This document shows, one piece after another, positions 11,133-22,277 of a stretch of DNA of 64,000 bases; positions within the stretch are counted from its first letter, which is position 1; the number at the start of each line of letters is the position of its first letter. This DNA is from Halictus rubicundus (taxonomy: Eukaryota; Arthropoda; Insecta; Hymenoptera; Halictidae): NCBI RefSeq assembly GCF_050948215.1, contig NC_135153.1, positions 8,460,058 through 8,524,057 of the forward strand, written 5' to 3'. The notes beneath the pieces were generated by a model. That model saw nothing but the letters and a program-made list of their open reading frames with translations. It was not told where the DNA came from and ran no database searches. The position numbers were made by a program, and so were the translations under genes.

Positions 11133-11858
11133 TTAAGAGCCGAGACTCCGTAGATTCGCGATAAGGTAGAGCGACCACGTTACCGACAAGAATAGGCGAA
11201 AAATGATTTTACGCGCCTCAACTTTTCGTCCTTATACGAGAATATTTTTCACTGGGAAAGGGCTCGTTCGTTCAATCTAACGCGCGCTGGTCATCAGCTG
11301 ACGAGATTATGGTAGATATTTGGTAACATTAGGGGTACCCATAAGTCAACAATTATTTGCAAAGAATTTGTTTTGCCTTTCGTTCTGTACGAGGAAACAC
11401 GTATTCTTTCAGGGTTTTCGGTAAAGCAGCCTGTGTTCAAAATATTCTAAAAAGTATAATTTTTGTTTACAACCCTGTAATAAAATGGCGGCGTTCGTAC
11501 CTTCCGAGAATCATATTCGTTATTGCATAATTGCGGGATTTAAAATCTCTAATCCTAAAATCTCTAATAGAAGCTGATCCAAAATTAATTAATAATTTGT
11601 CTCCTGCTACAAATTGAGCCATATTTTGTCTTGATTCTCTGCGAAATAAAGCCAAAAACTTGAAGCACGATTCTGGCGTCAGAATTCATAATATTCATAA
11701 TACAGAGCACAAAACGTGACAAGTTTAGTCACAGACTTAAGACACATCGTATCAGGACCAAGACGGATCTTAAGTTATTGGCTGGAAGCTGTGAACGGAA
11801 ATTATACAGCAGTACCTGCTGGCTCTGCAAAAGTCACGTGACTACCCTTGCCTCTTAA
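11133..11858 (+). mobile_element. Element X, copy 2, carrying a deleted mariner
   Basis: The tips GAGCCGAGACTCCG...CCTTGCCTC are flanked by TTAA at 11133-11136 and 11855-11858. At 11328 the mariner left end (TTAGGGGTACCCATAAGT) begins at the same X position as in the 27.9-kb copy. The mariner runs only to about 11605, includes the start of the transposase frame (ATGGCGGCGTTC) and is internally deleted together with adjacent X sequence. Confidence 0.75.
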
Positions 11859-12612
11859 AAACTAAGTATTCTAATACGCGATTTCACGAGGTGCGGAGAG
11901 ACGCTCGGTATTATTCGATAAACTCTGTTCTCCGCGAAGCACCAGAAGGCAGATATGTAAATTATGATACTCGATATATTTCGTTTCCAACCTGCTAATC
12001 AAACAATCTTAATCTTGCCTGTTCTATTTTTCTTCGCTCTTTTACAGCAACACGCTCCTGGACAGGGTCTAAGATCCTTGGCTCTTCGTTTTTGCCTCGG
12101 TATCTTTTCTGGCTTCTCTTGTCAGGTCCTCTTGCTCTATTTATGTCGTTCTTTCTCTTTCATTTTTACACATCCCTTCTCCGTCTTATCTGCCTGCTCT
12201 AAATTCAGGATTTTTTTGTGCGGCTCCCATCGTCCTACCGTCGAGGGTTATCCGTCGTTTTACATGAATACGCGGTTCTCGGAAGTGTGGATTATAAAGC
12301 GGAATGGGTCTCAATCGCGTCTGGAGCGGCCAATCTAAGCTCGCAACGAAAGATGGACCGTCCCAGAAGAGATTTCACTGTCGCGTAAAGAACAATAGTT
12401 CTAGTCTTTTGCGTACTGCGTTGGCTTTGTCACAACCAGCGCAGCGTCGAATGCTTCTGGTATCGAAATACGTGTGAAACACCGAATTTTTATATCGAGT
12501 ATTATAAGTCAGTTGACCTCGGTGTTCACCTTGGCATTTTCTATTCAATCGTGTACTTCTGTAATTTGTATTTAAGAGCTCGTGGAATAGCAACTACAAT
12601 ACTATTTCAAAT
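11859..12612. other. Non-coding stretch
   Basis: No supported gene. One open frame of 124 codons at 11964-12338 has no recognisable domain, is Phe/Leu-rich from TTT/CTT runs and has no partner exon. I treat it as chance. Confidence 0.35.
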
Positions 12613-12620
12613 ATTATTAC

Positions 12621-12821
12621 TAAACTGCGGATCTTTGTGCAAAATAAAAATGTTCTACCTGAAGTGCAACAGACTGGAGTGAAATAGAAATTTATTTTCT
12701 TTCTTAATCTGTTTAATAGATTGAAAATAATGTAACAGCATTTTAAAATTTTTCCAATGTTTTTACCGTTTTAAAATACGCCTATCCATTTTTGTTATAA
12801 ATGCATAAACTCCGCAGTCTA
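12621..12821. mobile_element. MITE family H copy with perfect 8-bp TSD
   Basis: The termini are TAAACTGCGGATCTTTGTGC and ...CCGCAGTCTA. The flanks are ATTATTAC on both sides (12613-12620 and 12822-12829). It has a 201-bp body and no coding capacity. Confidence 0.8.
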
Positions 12822-13779
12822 ATTATTACTTTCAACGCAAGTTGAAAGCAGTATATGGATATTCTTAAATTTATATAACACGTTCACTGTTTTAAATCTC
12901 ACCGTTTCAATTTCGTCACGAATGCATAATGCAAATTTTCTTTCTCTGCTACAAAAAGAAAAAAAAAACGATGCATATATTATCGATCTTTAAAAAATTT
13001 TAAACATAGAAGATTCGTTTAGTAGAAAACCCGCCTCCGAAAAATTCAGCTGTCGGGGAGCGTGCAGGACGAAAGTGAGGGGACTACGTTAACTTTCACT
13101 GATGAATCATTGCTATCGAATCGGCATTAGTCGCCAATAAAATTTAATTCGCACGTTAACGTGCAGCACCGCGAAGAAGTTTGTGTAACGGTACATATTA
13201 TACAAAGGAAAACACAATTCCTTTAGCGGACAGCTTGAAACGTAAATATGTAAATTTCTTAGTTGCAAATGCATTTCATTACGATTCTAAATATCCGAGC
13301 AAACAGTTCTTTTAACAATCAGTCGTCTAATATTTACGAGTACGTTGAATGTATGTACGATTGTCGAATTGAAACAAATCAAATATTCAAGCGAAATGTA
13401 AGCACTCGCAAAAGAAGTAAACACACAAGCAGCTACTCGAATGGAAGAAATTATAATTGAAATATTTTTCCTCTTGAACAATAATATTCGTTTGAGAAAA
13501 AATTATGTGCTTCGGGGCACATCTCTTGATTTTTCTCTTAATTCTTAATAATTAAGAATTCTCTTAATTTGTTCACTACTTCGAACTGCACCTACTCATT
13601 TTTCTGATGGACGCATAAAACCCACAGTCTAGTGATAAATTTTCAAACAAACATTCGAATTCCATCCACTGGGTTCTTTCATAAAAATATATACGTCGAC
13701 TTGAAATATTTGATAATAAATAAATTTGTATCCGCGAAACATCGACTTGAATTGTTAATAACTCAGAGGATATTGATTT

Positions 13780-13821
13780 TTGTGTGTGTGCGCGCGCGCG
13801 CGTGTGTGTGTACGTGTGTGT
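13780..13821. repeat. (TG)n(CG)n microsatellite
   Basis: TG repeats flank an alternating CG core, a purine-pyrimidine alternation with Z-DNA potential. It is a simple repeat. Confidence 0.8.
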
Positions 13822-14844
13822 TACACGTACGCGTCGTTCTAATTTCTCTTAAGCTTCGGTGCTATATAAATTAGGAGTAGAAAAACTCAATGTTTATGTA
13901 GATGGAGCTTTATGCATTATTCATAGTTTCCAGAAATCGTAGAACGCCGACGAAGCAACGCGGAATTTTATTATATGTATATCCGCCATTGCCGCACATA
14001 TCATAAACCTGTTTGAAATGCCAATTTTCCTATGCACTCTTCACGCTGCGCATAATAATCGGTAAACTCTTTCTTTACGGTATTAACGACGAGGAGCCGG
14101 CTGATAAGATTTTATTAACACGCAGGGAATTTTCAAGATGCGCTGCGTACATTTCCGCAAAACGCCGCGAAGGTCGCTCTTCGTATGAATTTTTGTAGCG
14201 CTGCGAAGTCATTCAATCACGATTCATAATTAATATTTGCATAATAATTATTAATTCGAAATGTCTATATAACGTCGGAAAATTTATTCGCTATTTACGC
14301 TGTACGTGCCCATGCTCGACGCGTCCCTATTGGAAAACATTTCATAATGAGCAACATCAAATTTTAATACCAAGCTGAAATATTTTTACAACATCCAACA
14401 CCATTTTTATATTTTTCATTATGCATCCACTATGTGTAATTTGTGTCTTGCTTAAATATACTTTCACACGTAGAAATATTTATTTCGTTTATGGCATTAT
14501 TGTGGCCAACAATTGTTCTGATAATAATGTCTGATAACTTAAATCTTCGTCATTTGCTTGTGCAAATGAACGTATAAGATTATAAAAATTTTTCTTTTTA
14601 TTTATTAATTTATAGAGAATATTGTGGGTGTCCGGGCTGCCCAGAATTTGGCCAGTTTTCAAAATCCTCCTTTGGACGATTTGGCAATGAAAACTCCCGT
14701 GCAAATAAAAAAAGAAAAAAAAATGCAAAGGCCGATGGTACAACAAATATCTGGCGTAACTCCGATGCCGTAGAATTTGTCACCGCGAGCAAACATCATA
14801 AATCCGAACGTTCCATATTTATAAGAGGCGAAGCGACCGAGAGG

Positions 14845-14903
14845 CGCATCGGCGCATCGGAGCATCGGCGCATCAGTGGATCGGTGCATCGTTGTATCGG
14901 TGC
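14845..14903. repeat. GCATCGG degenerate tandem
   Basis: Seven or so copies of an 8-10-base unit (GCGCATCG, GAGCATCG, GTGCATCG and similar) lie in a row. Hymenopteran genomes often carry such GC-rich short tandems inside AT-rich DNA. Confidence 0.65.
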
Positions 14904-16210
14904 ACGGCGAGCACTCGAAGATGCGAGAGGTGGTTGTCGTCTCTGGGAGCTAATGGGACGCCGCCGACACTCTCCTCTCTTTCGAATCTCTTTGATCCTG
15001 ACCGAACTTGCCCTTGCTTCTGCCTTCGCGACTCCTGTCCTCCTTCTGCTTCTCCTTGCCCCTCCTTGTTCCTGATTCCACGTCTTGACCTTATCCGCAG
15101 CCTCCTCGGGATCTTCATGGTGGTCGCAACTCTCATACGAGTTTGGTCTTGTGGGGAGACGATCCCGCAGAAATGATCAATTTTTGCGTGGAAGCTCGAT
15201 CATTTGTCAAGTTAGTTCGTACGTTACATACTTTGTCTCGTTATCGTACGACTTCTCGACCATGATTAACATTTTTTCTTTCTCTGCTCCTCGGAACCAC
15301 TTGTACATACGTTTCCCCGAGACGTATAACGGTGCAACGAGTACTAACGCAAGCATTGAAAAAGGTATACCAGACTATAGTTATATACGTACGTGCAAAC
15401 TTGGCACATGAAAAAATTTACATATAGTTTTAACGATCATTATATAGTTTATAGCAATAAAGAAATAGTAATAATAGTAGTTCCAATGATGGGGAAAACT
15501 TCGAAATATAATCGATGAGAGAATACGATTTGGTTATACTTCACCTTGGCAACCCAGAAATTTTTCACTTTTTACTATATAATCCTGTACATCTCAACGA
15601 AAAAATACCAAAAATCGAAATTTTAGGGCGAGGAATTCACCGATTCAAATGTTACGCGTGTTTAAAGTTGAGAAATGACGTAGGCAACAAGTTAATTTTC
15701 GTGTTCACAAAATCAGAAACGTGTTATTAAATATGTTAGTACATGAAACGAAATTTTCCGTTACAGTTACAACTTCGTTAATAATTTTTCTGACTGATTC
15801 ACAATAAAACTTAACAGTATACTAGAAGAAGCAGAGCTAAAGTACTTTACATGTACTGCACGTTGCATATTAAGATATGCTCTTTTAGATACATTTCTCA
15901 CTTCCAATCATTTTTAATTGACGAGAACAATTACCGACGCTATGAATTCTCGCATAACGGGAGCTGAATCATTCTTGAGGATTAATAAACGTGCCAATTA
16001 TCGGGGAATAAATTTTCATGCAGATTTAGTTTTTACAACCTGATTGTCAGCGAAAATATTTCAAACGAATCAAATATTTCAAGACGGAATTCCAATATTC
16101 TAAATATTCCTAAAATGGAACAGTACTTTAAAAAATGATTGCATCCAATAGAATATTTTATTTTCAAAGTTGTGCGCACACTTTAAAATAAATAGGACTA
16201 TCTACCTTAT

Positions 16211-16405
16211 TTAACGCTAAACCTACCAAGCACAAAATCTATAAAAGTGAAACGTCTTATAGCAGGGAGAAGATTGAATTTACTTAAATTATATGTGCTT
16301 CAAGAAAGAAGTCAATTCAGTAATTTCCCGTCAAACGTTTTTCTAATTTTAATAATTGTGAAATAAAAAACCGGTCATTTTGACCGCGCTAGGTTTAGTG
16401 TTTAA
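16211..16405. mobile_element. MITE family M, copy 5
   Basis: It runs from TTAACGCTAAACCTACCAAG to GCTAGGTTTAGTGTTTAA, in inverse orientation relative to copy 2. The GGTCATTTTGACC palindrome is near the right end. The TTAA flanks are present on both sides. Confidence 0.8.
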
Positions 16406-16564
16406 ATACTATTTTCTCCAGCACTGGTGACATTTGCTACGAACACGTAAAGATCCCCGATCTAATCATTAGAATCGATTAGTGTCGGACTCGTTCTTTA
16501 TTCCGGTGATTTTGATCCAGGTCAAATTCTCGGCCGTCTCCGGCACATGTGCTTGTTCCGTTCC

Positions 16565-16605
<41 letters not shown>

Positions 16606-17123
16606 GCTCCTTTTCTCTCTTCTTAAATCTTATCCGTGCACAGTTGAAACCTTTCAGGGTGGCCGTAAATCTCAACCCTTTTCCATGCGCATTTACATCT
16701 GGCTGTACGCGCGCGGCGACAAAACGAGAGAAAAAAAGGAAAGCTCATCTGTAAGCTTATCCGCGCTATCGTGTACGCCGTGGATGTTCTTCTTATTTTC
16801 CAACCGGTTGGGAAACGTTTCAGGGGTCCCCCGTGTTTTTTTACCGGTTTCAGAGGTAAAATTTCTAGAAGTCGGAAGCCGACGGGGACGCCTCGTTACG
16901 TTCCCCTCCTCGTAAAATTATAACATCGCGGCGAAATCACTTTCTACGTGTTAATTGTTTCTTCTTTTACGTCAGCCAAACAAATTTCGACACTCTCCTC
17001 TCTGGGAAAAGTTCGTTAACCTTCGTACGGTCGGCATTGAACACCGGTGGGCCGGGTCGTCCGTGACCCTAGAACACCGCGTGTAAAATTATATTTTAAA
17101 TAGCATAGCAAGACAAAAAACAG
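16406..17123. other. Non-coding stretch with (CT)n microsatellite
   Basis: It contains a CT run at 16569-16602 that makes Ser/Leu-rich chance frames. No supported gene. Confidence 0.45.
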
Positions 17124-17320
17124 TTAACACTAAACCTACCAAGCCTTAAAAGTAACTGATTGAATTTATTTGGACTTTGTGCCGTTCGTGTAATAACACA
17201 TGCTCTACTAAATATATCTATTTAATCATTTCCCACGAAAGCATCTTTATAATTTCAGTAATTGTAAAAGAAAAATCTGGAACCGGTCATTTTGACCGGC
17301 GGTGGTAGGTTTAGTGTTAA
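17124..17320. mobile_element. MITE family M, copy 6
   Basis: It starts TTAACACTAAACCTACCAAG and ends GGTGGTAGGTTTAGTGTTAA, with CCGGTCATTTTGACCGG near the right end. It is a reverse-oriented relative of copy 3. Confidence 0.85.
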
Positions 17321-18524
17321 TTATTGGATAATGAGAAATTGAGTATGCGTCACCGCTTTCGCATTAAACTGGTCAGGCAGTCCTATTTATTTTAAAGTGT
17401 GCGTGCAACTAGAGTAACTTTTAATGTGTTTGTTCATAATATTACGTATCTATAATGTTACAAATCTAAGGTGTATCGCTCGAGTTAATCGTATAATCTG
17501 TTGAATTTTCTTGCCCTTCGCAGTTTGATATTTAATAAATTGAATTATTCAATGAAATTCATGTAATTAGCTTCATTTAATTCTTTGAGGAAGATATTAG
17601 AATGTAGATTGTACGCACTGATAGGAAACAAACACGCGTCACATAAAACAAAATAGATAATCTAAATTAGAGTATTACATGCTTTTTATCTCATCTCTAG
17701 CGAAATAAAAATGCTTGTAACGTGTACAGATTTATTTAGTCCAACGTTAATTTTTCCAAATTAATTTACAAAAATAATCTTGAACTTCGACAAACTTCTG
17801 TGCTCTCTAACCCATTGTGGAAGACCATGAAATGGTACTTCTAATCGAACTCATTGTAAATGCGAGTGAAAAGAAAATAAACTTATGAAATAGGTTTACG
17901 TGCTTCGTGACCATAACTACGACCACGGCTACGTTTATTGGAACGACCACAACTACGGTTACATAATAGTTCGAGATTTAAATATAGCGCCTAAAATCTC
18001 GGGCCACACATGATCTCTCCTTACATAAACCCCTAAATAATCTTCATTACTTCTCGTATTTCATTTCTGACGTTTATTGCTCTCTTTAACAAGCCTCTAA
18101 GGGATTTATTACACCGGTCACGTAATTCTGTTCCTTTCAATTTAGTTCAAGAAATCACTTTATTATGCATTTATATGCATAATAATGCATATACCTAATA
18201 AGAAACTCGAAATAACGAGAACATTGTGCCAATAAATGATTTGTACCAACTATCAGAACGCCCAAAAAATTTTCAAATAACTAGATGTTATTACAAAATC
18301 ACTATAACACTGTTTACGCACGACATTCTTTTTAAAAATTGCCGACTGCTGTGTAATGCGATGCTATGTAAATGTAACATTTACTCACATTCACAAACAT
18401 CTTTGCAAATTTCTCAAGCTCAAGCTATCTTTTTTATTCCTGTTGCAGTATTTACGTGATTAAAGCAAAAGTTAGCTCACCTAAAAATCATAAATTCCAT
18501 AAAATCTTCTATCATATTCCTGAA
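17321..18524. other. AT-rich non-coding stretch
   Basis: No supported gene or repeat of known family. Short imperfect repeats such as ACTACGACCACGGCTACG occur near 17930, and TATGCATAATAATGCATATA near 18172 is palindromic. Confidence 0.4.
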
Positions 18525-18785
18525 TACAGTGACTCCCACTACTATTCGGACGCTTTTAAAAATCTCATAACTTTGTTAATATTGGACCGTACGACTTGGA
18601 TTTTTGTTTAAGAAGTTAGCACAATTGGTTTGCTACATAAAGTGAAATAAATTTTTACAAAGATTGCAATTGGTCGAAAGTGCAGAGAAAATACTAAAAG
18701 TTGTATTTTGCAACTTTTTTATGTGAAATTTCATCAAAATCAGTCAACGTTGCAATGAATTACAATCATGTTCCAAAATGATCAC

Positions 18786-19222
18786 TAGACTGCGGATCTT
18801 TATGCAAAATAAACTTGTCATACATCAATTGCAATCTATAGGAGCTAAGTAAAAATTTATTTTGCTCATTAATCATTTTTATATGTTAAAAATGGTATAT
18901 CGACATTGTTAAATTCCTTTAACACTTTGAACGCCCAACTAGAAACCCCAAAAATTCCATAAAATCAAAGTAAGTTTATTTAATGAAATAAAAATTGCAA
19001 AAAATTAAATGTATGATACTGAGTAATCCTCCAACTTTCTTGCATGTTACAGATCCTAATCAGGTTTAGTACAATGAATCAACGCAAAAATTCATTTTAA
19101 AACCTGCACAAATAATTCCGTCACCCACATATGGGTAACGCGGCGACGAACGTGTTAATCTTTTTACTGTTTTGAATTACACCTACTGATTGTTGTCATA
19201 GATGCATAAAATCCGCAGTCTA
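18786..19222. mobile_element. MITE family H inside element P, itself interrupted
   Basis: The termini are TAGACTGCGGATCTTTATGC and ...ATCCGCAGTCTA. The 8-bp duplication is ATGATCAC on both sides. Removing 18923-19154 restores a body colinear with the reverse complement of 24596-24796. The same P position also holds a family H copy at 24.8 kb. Confidence 0.8.
18919..19158. mobile_element. TTAA insertion, family N, inside the MITE
   Basis: A 232-bp insert with tips CACTTTGAACGCC and (reverse) CACGTTCGTCGCC is flanked by TTAA at 18919-18922 and 19155-19158. The empty site, with one TTAA in CCTTTAATCTTTTTACTG, is present in inverse at about 24650. It is unrelated in sequence to families M and X apart from the target choice. 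It has no coding capacity. Confidence 0.7.
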
Positions 19223-19605
19223 ATGATCACAAAAGGGCGAAATTCCCTGACAAGGCCAAAATTCTGTGACTCTCACCCTTAAGCTTTCCTCGTTAAACGT
19301 TTGTAGCTCATTGCAACGTTGGCCAATTTGCATGAAATATTCAGAGTATGTACAATTGATACAGTTGTACAAAACGTACTTTTTAAATTTTTAATATAAG
19401 CCCGCATAAAAACGTTGCAAAATACAACTTTTAGTACTTTCTCTGCAATTTCGACCAGCAGCAATTTTAATCAAACATTTTCTTCGCGTTACGTAGCGAA
19501 CCAATTGTTCTAACTTCTCAAAAAAGTTCAGGTAGTATAGTCGAATATTGACAAAGTTATGCGATTTTTACGAGCGTCCGAATATATTAGTAGGGAGATA
19601 CATTG

Positions 19606-22090
19606 TACGTATTCGACAAAACTGACGAAGAATAAAAGTCCCGCGAAGGTACAAAGCTATCTATAAAGACGGGCTCTTCGATATCGCGAATGACTAGCAT
19701 CAAATACAAAGAATGCCCGTGGGACAATATTCGAATAAAATATCCGAGATCGACCGTGGGTGGAGGGGTGGTGGTGGTGGTGGTGGTGGTGGTGTGTACG
19801 GAATGACGCGTTGAATAAAAAGGAGAATCAGCGAAATAAATAAAGGAAGAAAAAGCTCCGCTCGGATCGGGGAACAATATTGCGACAGCCGTCAGATTTA
19901 GGAGCAGGCAGAAAGGACTGACGTGGATGGCGTACCGAAATTTATCGAACATCTCGCCGGTTCGCCGATAAGGTAGGCGTCTCGGGGCTCTCGGACGCGC
20001 CGCGGCGCGCCGCGACGGGGCGCAGAAAAATGCATTGGCGACAAACGAGACGCCGTGGAATCTGCGCCGACTCGATGGTTTCAACCTCGGAAATCTGGGC
20101 GGAGTTTCGAGCTACCGAGCTGGACGCGCGCCCGCCCAGCTTCGTCTCCTGTTCGTCCTTCTGTGTTCAACGGGTTTCCCTCTCCCCGATCTTCCCACCC
20201 TGGTTCAGGATTTCTTTCACAGCGCATTTGCAACGCGCAAACGCGCGCCTCGACGCTCTGCGCCAAGCCGCGCGCCGGCTATCATTTCAGAATGATGCAC
20301 CCGGACAGACAGTGCGATGCAGCCACCGTTGCAGCCGCTGCACCGGCGCCGCGCGGCTAACCACCACGTCGATGATAGGTGCCTCCGCGACACGATCCTT
20401 CGCTCTTTGTTCTCTCCTTCCGAAGCGACTACTAGACGATACCGGACAGCTCACTCCAGGACTGAAAGATAGTACTTACGTCTCACGGTTTTTCGACTCC
20501 TCTACTCGAAACTTGTGCCATTACCGGTTTTCGGCATCATGTGATAAAGTTTAAGTAGTAATGTGTACGACAACTGCCACAAACGTCTTTTTATACCTCT
20601 ATATTCCTTGATCGAAAACACATAAATAAAAAAAAAATCATTGCGCTAGAACCTCTAGTTGATGAGATATTAGCAAAAATAGGGTTTTCACCCCCAAGTT
20701 TGAGAGCTATTTCCGCGGGCATCGGAGGACGCACTTGCCCTAAGGCTTGCCGAACGGGTCTGGTTTAGGAGTATACTCCTAACTTTAGGAGTATAACGAA
20801 CGGAGTATAAAATTTAGGAGTATAACGGAGTTATACTCGTCAGTGCAGTGCCGAGTCAGGGGCTCGGACAGAGTTTGGTTAAATATAAACATTTATCTTG
20901 TCAAACGTGACCACACGAGGCAGTGAAAACATTTACCCCGACAGGCTGGCTGTTTAATATGTTATTTAATAATTAATATTTGTACATCAATAGCATTTAA
21001 TATCCTGGGTTGCGCGATGTCCTGGGTTGAAGGTTTATTTAAATTATGGCTTCAGGTGGCTTTCTATACAATACAATTGCATCTTTGTGGACATTTCGAA
21101 CAGAGATGATTTCATGAAAATGGACAGATAATAATTTGGCGGTGAGAAGAGTAGAAAATTTATATTGCCTACTAGATTGTGATAACTTTTGATCACATTT
21201 AATAATTTATAAGATAATTCTTCGAGCTTATTTTCTGATGAATTGGTAATTATTATTAATTCTTACTTCATAAAAACAACAAGAATGTATTAATTCAGAT
21301 TTTGAGAGAATTTTTTATATATGTTCAAAGAAATAAATCTCTCGTGAATAAATTCTTCATAGATACATCCGTACAATCTCAATAATCGGAAATTAAACAA
21401 TTCGGGGCCGTAGTTTTAATGTGAATGCATGCGATTTTGCAAATCCACGGAATAACGACAAAATTTCGTTCCTAGATTAAAAATTTCTTTCAATCGACGC
21501 ATTCTGCACTCGAAGTAAGAACGTATTGAATAGATGCGCTTAACGGGCGAGCTCTCCGTGCGCTTTTGTTCTCTGCAACGTGTGAAGGCTCATTGAATCG
21601 CATCTCCTCATTTAAATCTCAACGCTCCCCCTTTTTTTTACGAACGAATCTCGCTCTTGAAATAAAAGTCGATGACTGCAATTATTGCGACATGTGTCTG
21701 TAGTGGCGGCACGTATGACGCGGCGTCGATCTCGAGAAAAGTCGTTTCGTATCGATGTTCGCTTGAGAAGAGGTTCTGCAACACAATCCATAATTGCTTT
21801 CGCAATTTTCCGTGACATTAGATTTGCACTGTATGCCATTCATGTTACAGTATTTCATGTTTTAATAAGTTCCGAACAGCTCAGGTTGCGCAAATATAGC
21901 GACCTGTGTGTGTGCGCGCGCGTGTGTGTGTGTGTGTATATAAGTATGTATGTCGTGTGATTAAAGTGTGCAGAATTTTCCTACGCGTCGATAAAACCAT
22001 CCGCCTTTCGAATGTTATAATTCTCATGTGTTTCGATTTGAAAAATCAGTGTAATGTACAAACTAACCGAAGTTTCTGCTTTTCTGTCAG
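19606..22090. other. Upstream or intronic DNA before the first recognised tailup exon
   Basis: No exon is identified. It includes a (GGT)n run at 19762-19793, a GC-rich stretch at 19960-20350 with several overlapping chance frames, an AGGAGTATA-type imperfect tandem at 20767-20840, and TG/CG repeats at 21904-21940. The missing N-terminal coding exon of tailup must lie upstream of 22091, possibly in this stretch. Confidence 0.35.
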
Positions 22091-22277
22091 AAAGTACGAG
22101 TTCGCATTGTGTGGGCTGCGGCGGACGAATTCACGACCAATGGATTCTGCGAGTTGCACCAAACTTGGAATGGCACGCGGCTTGTTTAAAATGCGCAGAG
22201 TGCCAGCAATTTTTGGACGAGCATTGCACCTGCTTTGTACGGGACGGGAAAACCTACTGCAAACGAGACTATGTCAG
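22091..22277 (+). CDS. tup: tup exon: first LIM zinc finger
   Basis: The acceptor TTTTCTGTCAG is followed by the LIM1 double zinc finger with CVGC, HAACLKC, CAEC, TCFV and CKRDY elements. The donor follows in CAG|GTAACG, leaving phase 2. It matches the Islet subgroup more closely than Apterous or Lhx1 classes through the DGKTYCKRDYVR ending. Confidence 0.93.

Larger units (their letters stand above)
12830..16210. other. Non-coding stretch upstream of tailup
   Basis: I see no supported exon in this 3.4 kb. Items present are a lone family H right end near 13632 (CCCACAGTCTAG), a (TG)/(CG) run at 13780-13820, a GCATCGG tandem at 14845-14903, and a GC-rich stretch at 14860-15160. About 13025-13180 is non-repetitive and moderately GC-rich, a possible regulatory block. 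Confidence 0.35.
18527..19605. mobile_element. Element P, copy 2 (fold-back, about 1.1 kb)
   Basis: The left end is TA-CAGTGACTCCCACTACTATT and the right end is a diverged inverse ending ...TACATTG-TA. The inner arms (18541-18777 and 19243-19590) are roughly inverted copies of each other, so the element is a long inverted repeat. The centre is occupied by a family H MITE (18786-19222). No transposase frame is visible. The superfamily call (Tc1/mariner) rests on the TA flanks and CAGT tips. Confidence 0.65.

Noticed and set aside
20030..20554. 174-codon open frame on the + strand, with several overlapping frames
   Set aside because: All frames are open because of high GC; none shows a domain. 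It could hide an untranslated tup exon but cannot be called.
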